A stretch of 64,000 bases of DNA from Candidatus Villigracilis adiacens (lineage in GTDB: Bacteria > Chloroflexota > Anaerolineae > Anaerolineales > Villigracilaceae): assembly GCA_016703605.1 (NCBI GenBank), contig JADJBU010000022.1:835951-899950 (forward strand), written 5' to 3'. The translations under genes were made by a program, and so were the position numbers. The notes under the pieces were generated by a model. That model did not search any database. It saw only the letters and a list, made by a program, of their open reading frames with translations, and was not told where the DNA came from. Position 1 is the stretch's first letter. Every line of letters begins with the position of its first letter. Positions 36,515-47,900 of the stretch are shown here, piece after piece.

Positions 36515-36646
36515 CTACAATCCCAACAAAGGAAGCCAGTAGCCACGGGTTAAATATGCCGTAAGGGCAAGCACTATGATGAGTAAAAACACCCACCAAT
36601 AATCGTTTACAAAACGAACCGGGTCTTCCCACCATTCTTTATTCAT
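36515..36646 (-). CDS. 43-residue membrane microprotein, paralogue of the DUF2135 anchor
   Basis: The ATG at 36646 has a strong AAAGGAG site. The product begins MNKEWWEDPVRFVNDYWW, continues with one membrane helix and ends in TRGYWLPLLGL before a stop. It matches the N-terminal anchor of the next protein (36003-36497) almost residue for residue but lacks the external domain. The repeated anchor suggests that this segment itself has a function, such as oligomerisation in the membrane. Confidence 0.72.
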   Translation of the reverse strand: MNKEWWEDPVRFVNDYWWVFLLIIVLALTAYLTRGYWLPLLGL

Positions 36647-36667
36647 ATCGTGTTCTCCTTTCGAGTA

Positions 36668-37138
36668 TCAAAAATTACTTGAGTCATAAGGGTCGCCTTC
36701 ATGCTGTTTTATGATTGCAAGTCCAGCCCATCCACCAATCCCAAGTGCAAGCACAACATCCAGAATAATCCATCCACAAAAACTGAACGGCTCAATGAAA
36801 ATCGTCATACCCATTGCGTCACGCACAATGCCGCGCAAAATGATAAAAACCCACATCATAATACTTGTTATGATGGGAGCGCCCACCGCCGCTCCCTGAA
36901 CACCGCGGGTTGGCTCATAACTCCGACTCTGTTGCTCAACCTGACGGCTCGCTGCGATGCGGGATAGGAAAAAATAGACCGCCAATTGGATAAACCAGAC
37001 CAATAGATCGCCATCAGTATCCGCTCCATTCATAAAAAAAATCGCCAGGCTGACAAAGATCATTATGATGCCGCCAACGAACCCAACCTAAAAAGCTGGA
37101 TTACTGCGTTTTTGTGGTTCGAAATCGTAGGCACTCAT
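36668..37138 (-). CDS. Four-helix membrane protein (in-frame TAG near the start)
   Basis: The ATG at 37138 overlaps the stop of the metallophosphoesterase as ATGA and opens MSAYDFEPQKRSNPAF. A TAG at 37088-37090 then interrupts the same frame, and the remainder (from VGFVGGIIMIFVSL) runs to 36668 with about four membrane helices. A paired homopolymer error (one T lost, one G gained) would turn the stop into Leu. No family is recognised. Confidence 0.5.
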
Positions 37139-38119
37139 CGTTTGTTTGCCTCATCGTAATGTTTCAACCAGTCATCAGGGATTTCTTTTTCAGCGGCAGA
37201 GGCAGTTTGCAAACGACGCACCAAACTGGAAGGATACCCACCAGCCACAAGGTCATGTGCGGTTTCAGTATAGTCATATTGTACCCTACGGAAAGTAACT
37301 GTATGCTCTTTGGTGTCAAGGACTATATAAGCTGCCCGCTGATCGCGGTCGCGGGGTTGGCCAACCGAACCAGGATTGATCATATAGTAGTCATCGCCTT
37401 CCAGCGAAAAGGTTTGTCCGGGGAATATCTTCTCAGCGTGGATTTCAAACCCGTCTTTCGTTTCCCTTGCGCGGATGAAAGTAGGCACGTGGGTGTGTCC
37501 GTAAAACTGGATTAGCGGTTTTTTCAACTCGCCGCGCATCTTCTTAAGTTCGCTCAATTCGCGGGAATGAGGATGTCTTTTCCCAACCATATACATAGCG
37601 GGAAAGAGGGTCGACATGAGCGCCATGAACAAGGATGAAGTTCATGTCATCTCGTTTGATTTGACGTGGCACGGCGCGATCAGGCTTGAATACTTTCCGC
37701 CAATATGAATCGGCTTCCCTGTGTTCTTTCAGTGCAGCACGGTTAAGCAGAATCACTTCCACCGGCATGGCAGTGGTTTTGAACCAGTCTTCTTCCTTCA
37801 TGAAAATGTTGCGCTGGTTATCTCGCGCCCTCGCCTTTGCTGACCTGATATGAATCAGTTTTTTCGATTTGGAAGCGACGGCAAATCTCCTGGCAGGACA
37901 AGGTCCGCCAGCATGGCATCGTGATTGCCCATTACCCAGGCTTCGGGGTCAACATAACGTTTAAGAAACAACAACGTGTTTAACCGGGTTGGGCCCATAG
38001 CCAACAATATCGCCCAACGACCAGAACTGTTCAACCGCCATTTCATTGGCGGCTTCATCCAGGACCGATTCCAAAGCATGAAGGTTGGCGTGCACGTCAG
38101 AGAGAATGGCTATTTTCAT
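37135..38119 (-). CDS. Calcineurin-like metallophosphoesterase (frame-disrupted)
   Basis: Fragments in three frames give a full YfcE/Metallophos_2-type enzyme. They are MKIAILSDVHANLHALESVL (metal ligands D and H), LGDIVGYGPNP, MGNHDAMLADLV, VHGAHVDP, YGHTHVPTF and MINPGSVGQPRD. At least two or three indels lie between 37560 and 38000. The start follows the upstream giant kinase gene by 3 bp, and the end overlaps the next gene. Family members hydrolyse phosphoesters, including phosphoproteins and cyclic nucleotides. Next to two kinase genes, a phosphatase role is a reasonable inference. Confidence 0.72.
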
Positions 38120-38122
38120 AGG

Positions 38123-41100
38123 CTACCAGAGCCTAAATCCTTTTTTCTGCTTTTCCTGACGTTTCTGCTCCAACACTTTGGCAAAGTGTCAACCTGCCGT
38201 TCATTCTCATTTGTTATGCCTGCTTCACGGCGCGCACCAACAAACTTTCGAGGCGGGTCCCAATCGCTTTGGGATGTCGCAGTCTTGAATTCATCAGCGG
38301 AAGGGAAGCCTCGTTTATCAAGGATTGCCTGCAAGGCTTCGATCTGAGTCTGTGCTGTATGTACCCATTGATCGGCAATACTCTTTCGGCGTTTGCCATC
38401 CTCCTCAAGGTTCTTTACCGCCTTCGAACGAACAGGGACAGGCACATCACGAATATCGCGCACACCAACCACGAGTGTGGTACGGGTCTTTTCCTGTGCA
38501 TCTGAAAGGTCGGTAAATTTCTCAACCTGAGGATACGTCAAGGCAGAGATCGCCAATTGCGCTGCTTCAAGAACTTTCTCCCAATCCATCTTTTTGTTAC
38601 GCGTGGGCATGTCCACTGGTTGTGTTTCAGTAACCTTCACCGCTCTTTCAGCAGAATCCATATTCTGGTAACACTTCCTCTCCCATTCCTGCCAAAGTTC
38701 AAGTTCCTTTTCGCGTTCTTCAGCTTGCTCTAAAGCTTTCTGCCAGCCAACAAGATCATTTCGTCCATACACATCCGGCACACGCACACGATCATCCAAC
38801 AAACTATGGATGTACTCATATTCTTTTGCATGAATAATCTGCCAGGCTTGGGTATTCTCCCTGTACGGCGGCTGGACTTTGTTCTTTACGATTTCATCTT
38901 TTACAAAACCAAAATCCTCTTCCACGCTAAACTTATGCCGGATCTGTCCTATTACATTTAACAGGTAGTGATAGGCTTCCTGGGTTTCAGAGAGACGCTT
39001 ATCAAAAGCACGCACCTCCGGCATTTCGTTCAGATCCAGTTTGTTAATGCGCACAAGGTATTGTTTCAAAATTTCAAAATCACCTGTAAGAATAGCCGAT
39101 TCCCAAAGGCTCTGATTCTCGGAATCCTTCAATGTCTTTTCAAGAGTTTGGAGGTTGCTCAATATGCTTGCGATGTTACGGCGGCTCCTTGTCAGCTTTT
39201 CGCGTACGGGCTCCAGTTCAGCATTGAACACGTTGGTCACATTATCAAAAGTTTGCAGCTGCGCCGAGATGGCCGAGGCAGTACTGATCGCCTGCATTAA
39301 AGGCATCGTCGTCGGGTCAAAGTCACCCGCCGCCAAAATCACTGTACTTGCCACAGAAGCAAGGTCATTACGCAAGCGGTTCAACCCGGTGGTGGAACGT
39401 CGCTTTGCAATAGGTTGCCCAATCAAATCTTCCAATGTCTGTAAATCTACAAGCGCAATAACAGCCTGTATCTTACCTTCACCAGTGCCTTTATCCTGCT
39501 CTATTTTAGTTTTACTAAGCAACTCCTGCGATGCCTCGTTAAAAATATCATCACGCAAATCCTGCAAGGACGTTGGGTCGGTCACCTTTGGGTTCTCAAT
39601 GCCTTCTTGGATCACCATACGAAGAGCTTCGATCGGATACCCGGCGGTCATCTTGTTCTTAGCATCTGCTATGCAAGTGTAAACCACTTGCTGACTTTCT
39701 AACGCAGCACGCTTTCGTTCAACTTGTGCGCGAATTTCCTTTTGTTGCTCGGCATCCAAACCGCCGGTCACGCGTTCAATCTGGTCAAGGTTTCCAAAAG
39801 CGGAATCAAATTCGCCAAGTGTTTCATAGGTCTCTGCCAGTGCCAGATTTAATTCCCATGAATTGCTCATATCGGGTTCTGCCTGCAGGGCTTTCAACAG
39901 CGCTAGAGCATCTCTGCCCTTATGGTCGTTGTGTACCATGTAATACGCCCGATTGATCGTGTCCTGTATCCGCGCATTTTGCAAGCCACGTTTTACTGCG
40001 ACGACGCCAGGGTAATGGTTATCCAACCCTTTCCAAATGCTGACAGCCCCTTGCCAGTTGGATCTCTTCTCTTCCTGATGCGCGAGACGTTTCCCCCACT
40101 CCACCTCCACCCAGCGACCCACCGCCCGTTCATTTTCCGTCTCAAGCAGATACGCTTCGCGCAACGCCTTAGCCTGCTCCGCCATCTTATGCAGGATCTC
40201 ATCTTTGAGTTCATTCTCCTTACCCTGAAAGTCCGCATATTGTTGAACCAGCGGTTGGAAGATATCCATACGCAAAGATTCAGACAGCAACCGGGCAGCT
40301 CGACGCGCTTCCGCTGTCCGCAGGGAAAGAGTGTAGGGTGCCCATCCATCCTGAGGGGTCTGGGTCTTGTCTCCGCCAACATAGCGGAATAACCGCAATG
40401 CCTTCAAACGTTCATCCATGCCCTTGCGATTAACCTCAGCGAGAAGGACCTTCGCCACGCGTTCGGTCAACTCTTGCGGAGTTAGATCTACCTCTTTCGG
40501 CGAGCCCTTCAACGATTGACGAGGGGCGCGCATTTCGGGACTGCTCACCTCCCCATCTGCCCCAACCCGCGACTGCCTTAAGGCGAAGGATGGGCTGGTC
40601 AACGCTTTGAAGGGGACGCTGTCGCGCAGGTTAAGTGCGTCACAAGCGGCGTCATATAGTTCCTGCATAGGCTTGTTACTGCGGATCGCCTGCTGGACAA
40701 GTTCCAGTTCTCGGACCAAACGGTTCCGCAGAATATTTTCGCGTTCAGGACTGCGCTCCCGTTCGCGGTTGAGCGTGGCGCTCAAAATATTATTTGCTTC
40801 GGGTATCTCATCGCTTTCCAACAGTTCCTGCGCACGAAGGATGTTGAGTTCGGTAATGGCATCTGCATGAAAGTTCCTGGAAGCGCGGAGCCAATTGACC
40901 CGCCGTACCCGCCTTCAAAACCTTGTCTGCAATTTCAAAAACACGACTCCAATCTCCTTTGTCACGCGCGGTAGTCGCATCGTTGAGTTGTTCGCCCGCG
41001 CCTTTATATTGATCTATTTCCGATACAAGCACGCGTAGGTCGAAAAATCCCTGGAAGCGTGTGTCTTCGTTGACCTGTTTGAAGAGCATCAATCCCGCAG

Positions 41101-44100
41101 CACGTTGGTTCTGATCCGCCACCTTTTTGCGAATGTCGCTCGCAAGACGTTTATATTCGTTCCAAGCGTTCTCTGTTGCATCAATCCGCCCGCGCAGTGT
41201 TCGGACTTCCTCCAACAACTTGGTTATCTCTTCCGGTGGCTTGGACTCGGGCCACTTGGCAGATTGAGTCTCTGCCTCGTTCGTGGCAATACGCGCTTCG
41301 GAATATTCCTGGTTACGGATAAACAACTCGGCACGCTGTAATCCGTCATTAATTTGGGTTTGAGTCATGGCAATTGCCACGGGTCGCGCCTGTATGATCT
41401 GTTCTTGCAACCCGGGGATCGAACCGAAGGTTTGGCTGGCTTGCAACAGAATATCCAGTTTGCGGACCGGATCCGTTTCCTGCATCGCCTGTGTTTGCAG
41501 ACTTTCCGATTTCTCCTGGGCTTGGATATATTGGTCAACTTCCGCAAGTCTTTCCTCCAACTTGCGTTTTTCCTGCTCTTGCAAAGGCTTCCCCAGTACT
41601 TCCGTCAGTCTTTGATGGACATAACGCGGGCGGGATGTCTTGAACTTCTCAGCAATGTTGATCTCATACTGCGCTGTATCTTCTGAAGATTGGAGCAACA
41701 ATTCCTGCGCCTCTCTCAAGACATCGAAGGCAGGCTTATCAGTATCTGTTGTTTGATCATAGATAGTTCTTAAACCACTCGCTACACGCGCCTGTATCTT
41801 TGCAACAGCATCCGCCCGCAAGGCAATATCACCATAACGCATTGCTGTGGTTTCTTCGCCCATAATGCGGCGTGTCTTATCATAATATTCACGGGCTTCT
41901 TTGAGCAATGCGGCAAGTTTGGCCGGAAGTTTTTCCTCTGCGTTCAATGCCTCTGCGTCATACACGGCCTCCCCTAACCGTTGAATATCTAGCCGTTCGT
42001 TCAAACCTGCGCGCAGATTGTTCTGTTGTTCCTTCGAAACCTTGTCCTTTACCAGCCCGCTCAATTCCTGAATGGCAAGCCGGGCATGGCTGTTTGATGT
42101 ATCCAGGTCAAGCGCAGATTGATAATGTTCCCGGGCTTTCTCATTGTTATTCTTATCGCGGGCGGTATCTCCCTTTGCCAATACTTTTTCCAATTCCTTA
42201 TTGAGTTGCACCTGCGCCCGGGAAAGAAGATCGCGGGCAAGTTCCTTCACTTCACCTTTCGCCAGGCTTTCGATCTGCCGGGCAAGCGCCACCGCTTCTC
42301 GCCATTCTTTATTTGCAATATGCTGGCGCGCCTTCTCCAATTCATTACGCAGATTCTTCTGAACCTGATCCGCCTCTTCTCCAGCAACGCTTTCCACATC
42401 CACTGTTTCGGGCGTTCCATTCTTGGGCGCTTCTGCTACAGGCGTTTCAACTGTCTCAGCAATTGATGGCGCGACAAAGCCAGCCTGTGTGATGCCATAA
42501 ATGCTCATGTCCACCGGGCAATCGCCTTTCTGCCCATCTGCCAGCCATTTTTCAAAGGCGCGGATATCGGCATTGATCGCATCTACCGATCCAAGGTCGC
42601 CGCTTGAATCTGCATCCTCCCGCTCTTTTTTGAGTTTTGCGAGAATGTTGTCATAGTTCATGGTTGTTTTACCTTGATCGCGATTTTGCCAATTGTCATA
42701 AATATTTTTAAAATCAGCATAAAATTCCTCAGCTGAGGTGTAGCGTTTTTTCATATCCTTTTCAGTTGCTTTTTGCAAAGCCCCAACAAATTTACCTAAA
42801 ACCAATTGGCGCTCTGCTTCCTCCCAATTCAGACTCGGCCCATTAATATCGCAAGCGCCGTTTCCAAACAAAATAATCAAAGCCATACATCCTGCCGCAT
42901 AAACATCGCCTGTTTGTACCCAAATTCCATTATCTCCTCGCGCTTCCGGAGGCACATACAAACCTGGAGTCCCGCCCCTGGACTTAGGCGACTCATCAAC
43001 ATGTTTACTCAATCCAAAATCGATGATTTTAACATCCCCAGAAGATGCAACAATAAAATTTTCAGGCTTCACATCTTGATGAATCCAACCATTTTCATGA
43101 AAGGCAGATATGACTTCCAACACACCCAAAATCAACCCGAGTTTTGCAGGTGCATCAAGGGGTTTGAAAGCGATAAAATCAGCGATGTTATATCCTTCAA
43201 TATACTCCCAAACTTGATAAAAACCTTCCGCAGAATTAGTTGTTTCAATTAAAGATACTTTTCCTTTGGCGAGAAAAACTGTTTCTGTCCTTATAAGTTT
43301 TGCAAGATGCTTTCCCTGCATAGATTGATATATTTTCTCAGACACATTCAATTCGTTTTTTGCACGATCTGATGATATTTGATTAGGTATTTTGATCACA
43401 ACCTTATTTTGGCGGAAAGTGTCCTCCGCAAGATAAATTACACTTAGCGTGGTTTCTTTAAGCCGCCGAATAATTTTATAAACGCCAAGTCTGTCATTTT
43501 CACTCAGCGACAACAAGTTTCGATCTTCTGAAAACCCTGACAAGGACTCAAAAACTTCAGCCGCCTGGGATAACGACATGGACATTCGATTGATTTCCAG
43601 TCCGTTGCAGTATGAATTAACAATTTGCTGAACATTCTGATCGTCATACTTTGCTTGAAGCAATCTTTCGCTTACCTTTTCCTGTTCGGTCCAAATAACC
43701 CCGGAGAATACCTCGAGTAGCACAACCCCCAAAGCATACAGATCGGTGGCACGATTAGCCTGATGATACACAAATCCAGGCTCTTCTCCATTGGCATTAA
43801 CTTTCAACAGTTCTGGAGCCTGGTATTTCTGCTGTTCTTGCAAGGTTGATCGAATTTCGTCCATTGCTTTTTGATCTTCGACCGTTCCAATGCTCTCATC
43901 AGTAAACTTCGCAAAATTAAAGTTTATTATTTTTATGCGATTTTCTTCAGGGCACCATAAAATATTGTCAAGCGACAAATTACGGTGAACCACATCTGCA
44001 CTATGCACAAAAGCCAATCCGCGACAAATTTGCCCGGCGATTAGGCACCGGTCTTTAAATGACAACTCTGGATTTGACTTAAGAAAATTTCTTAACGGTT

Positions 44101-44974
44101 TACCATCTGCCCAATCCATTGCGACAGCGTATGTTTTGTCTTTCTTGGAAGAAAACGCCTCAACCCCCGCTATTACATATTTTAAACCACCTGTATCGGG
44201 GTCGCCTGTTTTTTCTATTTTTCTAAGAGCAGACAATTCTCTTTGATTTAACTCGCGCACAAATTTTTCAACTTCGTTGTCTGAAACCGCATTGGGAACT
44301 CGATATTCCTTAAGTAAAACTTTTGACGGATATTTATCTTCCCGATAAGCGTAGTAAGCATCATATCGTGTCGTTCTCCAAATCAATTTAACGTCATAAC
44401 CCCATTTACGTATTTTTCTTTCTTCACCAGAGAACCCATCCACGATATGCTTCAACAATGAATCATGCTTGTCCAGCATCCTTCGTGTGTATTTCGGATC
44501 TTGAGACAATTGCTTTGGGTCAGTTAAGAAACCAATAATATCCTTATACCAAAACACTTTTTCGCTGGTGTTTATTTCCAATATTGGTTTTTTGTCAGAC
44601 GCAAGACAAACACAACCTTGCACAGAAACGCCTGTTTTTAAACCCATTGATTTTAGCCGGCTGACCATGATTCTTACATTCTTGATCATCTGGGCTATAG
44701 GACGAGGTTCATATTTACTATTGTAAGGTCGAATATCCAAATCCCATGAACTGTCATTGCCTTGAATTCTCCCGCCAATGTCCTTTATTTCAATAACATA
44801 AACGGCATATTCTCCAAGCACAATAGCGTCATATTCAGCCTGCCCGATTTCAGGATCAATGATATTGCGATTGGTTATAATCTTATAAAATGGCGGCAAA
44901 TTCTCGTCTAAATACTTGAAGACTTTTTGTTCGCTTCGCGAACCTTCGCCAAATGATATCAATCTATCAGACAT
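38123..44974 (-). CDS. Giant NERD - pseudokinase - Ser/Thr kinase - coiled-coil protein (frameshifted)
   Basis: The ATG at 44974 (MSDRLISFGEG) lies seven bases after GGGAGG. Two indels, near 40900 (GGG/GG) and 38181, separate frames that are otherwise continuous, giving about 2280 residues. Residues 1-120 are a NERD domain (EYDAIVLGEYAVYVIEIKD). About 200-480 are a kinase fold lacking catalysis: HRNLSLDN replaces HRDxxxxN and NFN replaces DFG. About 510-780 are a second kinase with HQDVKPEN and DFG intact, so active. The remaining 1500 residues are helical, TPR-like or coiled coil. No membrane helix is seen, so it is probably a cytosolic scaffold kinase. The corrected frame ends at 38123, 3 bp before the phosphoesterase start. 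Confidence 0.75.
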
Positions 44975-44996
44975 ATTCATACCTCCCAGAAAATTT

Positions 44997-47900
44997 TTAC
45001 TGTTCAACTTTCACAATCGCCACTGCATCCAGGCCGATTTCGCCAGTCACGCCAGCCGCAACAATCATCCGCAGGCTCACCATAGATTCTTGAGGCAGAT
45101 CCCAAGTTCCAAGAGAAAGCCATTTCCCGGCATGATCCTTTTGGTTGATCGTTGCCGGATTTGGTCTATCCACCTCTTTGCCATCGGCAAGGAGGAAATA
45201 ATCCGCTACGACTGTGGCATGTAGGGCGGGTATCCACACATATACTTCATACGTCCCTGCGGAGAGGCGATTCTCAGAAGTCCACTCCACCCAAACGGGA
45301 ATTGTGAGTGGTTCATTCAGCGGACGACTCGTAAAACTCCCATTCCAAGCCTGGACATCGTTAAACAACGCGCCTCGATCCTTCACTTGTTTTGGTTCGC
45401 CTCCGACAACTTCAAAGAACCTGACAGCCGGATCATCCAACAAACTAACGAGAGGACGTCCGGCGGGCAACTGATCCAGCATCTGACGGGTTGACTCGTT
45501 CAAACGTACGACCAGCAAACGGTCAACAGCGAACGGTTTTTTATCCGTAAGTTCGCCGATGGCAAGCTGAACCGCTAAGGTCTGTCCGGCATTTGCCTGA
45601 TATACGCCCAGTGAAACCCACGCATCGGTTTTCTGCTGGATATCCTGAAAGATCACTTGGCTGGCTCCGCGATACGGCTGAACTAGCTGTTGATCGAGGA
45701 AAACATTGAATGACTGCGGCTGGCTGGAGTATTGCTGTGTATCCAATACAAAGATCTGGTAATACCCTGCCGCATCAAATGGCATATCCATTATCCAGGC
45801 TATATTTGCATTCCCGGTAACGGTGTAAACAAATTTTTCGCTCTTTGCATTTTTATCGCTGGACCTAGCATCCTTCCATACTTTCTCCGGCCCGCCCGGG
45901 AGAGGCGCAATAACAGCATCCGTATCATTCACTAGCCAATATGCGTCGCCGTTAATCGGGGAGGCTGGATACAAGGGTCCAACATCCTGCAACAAGTATT
46001 TCGAAGGCGGCACAGGCGTGAGAGTAAGCGTCTCAGTAGGTGTAAGCGTGATAGTAGGTGTCAATGTAGGTGTAGAAGTGAGGGTAGGTGTAAGCGTCGG
46101 CGAAGGTGTATAGGTTCCATTCACTATCTGTGATATACGTTCCTTGTTTGCCACGTAACCCAAAATACCCGCAACAGCAAGCACTAGACAAACCGATAAT
46201 GTAATTCCCACTGCAAGCAAGGACTTGCGACGTTTATTCTCGGCATCACGACGGCGTTTCTCTGCTAGACGTAAATTATCCCAATCCGCATACGTGAAGG
46301 AAACGAGAGCATCGTCAATGTTCTCAGGCGGCAGGGTCTGGCTGATATATGTCAACAAGCCGCGTGCGTTTTTATCTTTACTACGGGCACGTTCATACGC
46401 GCCTTGCAACCACTCCGCCATCTTCCACGCACGCTGTTCTTTACTGGAAACAGCCAACTGCTTTGTCCATGTGACATCCAATAAGCCACGGAGGATATCC
46501 AAAAATTTTTCATGGTAGATATTCGATGATTTGATATCAGACTGCAAATCCGTTTTCAAACCAGCAAAGGCTTGATCTAAATATGAGTCAGCAGGGCTAT
46601 GCTCCCAGTAAACAGCAGGCAGACCCAAATCAGAGAAGAATCGCAAGTCCCGTAATAGCCCCGCATCCGCTTTTGCTGATTGGAACTGTTCAGACTTTGA
46701 TTCACACCACGCGATCCAATCCCTGGCTTGTACAAATTTAGCATTCAGAGCCTGCCATTCCGGGGTGCTGTCTAATTCTGCTCGAGTGCTATCTAATACA
46801 ACACGAACACGTAGCAAATCTCCTCTTGCAAAGTCTTCGCTGGCTTGCTTGAATGTAGATTCAAAATATTCTATGCGCCCAGAAGCCAACTCTAAAAGCT
46901 GTTTCCAACTCGCGCCGCCAAGCATATTTAATGCATAGATCGCCCGGTTAATAAGAATATCCAATTCTGTGGTCTTTTGAAAAGTAGATTTGGTTTGATA
47001 ACAACGATATAAATAATCGACCAATTGCCTGTGCAAAGTTTGATATGATGCAACCTGAGAATTAGATTCAAAATCTCCGGGCGGATTATTTTTCACCCAA
47101 TTTAGTTTTTCTTGTATCTGGTCAAGTTCTCCAAACAAGGCATCTTTTCGAACTTCATACTCTTCACTCTGAACCTGTGCCTGTTTTTCCACAGTTTCTT
47201 CCGCAGGCTTCAGTCCATCAGTAACCATATCGCGTATTAGTTCAAATTCTTTCCAACGGTATTCACCCTCTTTGTAAATCAGTTTGCGCATCTTATCTAC
47301 AAGGATTTTTGCTTCCTCCAATCGACTGCGACGACCCTGCAACACATGAAGATCGAAACCGCCGAGGCGATGAGAATGGTCTGCGGCAACTTGTAAAATT
47401 TCAGCCAAAGTTTTCGGATCGTTAGCATACGGCATGATCGGCAAAAGAATGTGATAGACCTGACGCATAAGATCATCTACCTGTTTGTGATACTCTTCTG
47501 ACCGGGCTTGAGAAATTTCAGACGCCATCCTGCGCCATTCGATTGGATGATTAGATGAAGAAACCAGCCTTTCCATGGATTCGGCAAGAGCCTCTAAAAA
47601 GAGTGGCTCTTGTGCAGTGCGGCTAGCCGCATATTTGATAATACCCTCAACCAACGCACCCTTTTCTCCCAGCGCAGCATGGGCGACTTCAAGGAGCTTG
47701 CTAAATTCAATGTGATCAGCCAACGGTATCTTTTGGAGAGCCAAGTCTAATGTAACACTAACATCACAGATTTTATCGAATTCCACATCCTTGCCGAACT
47801 CTTGCGACCCAATATCAGCAAATTGGCGTGATGCACGGATGTAAACATCCGCCTTCTCAGGTTGCATGGGACTCAATTCAAGGGCGGTCAGACAGAGTCC

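Noticed and set aside
46005..46110. Tandem repeat or CRISPR-like array
   Set aside because: The repeated GGTGTAAGCGT-like units encode the Thr/Pro linker of the membrane kinase and have no spacers.
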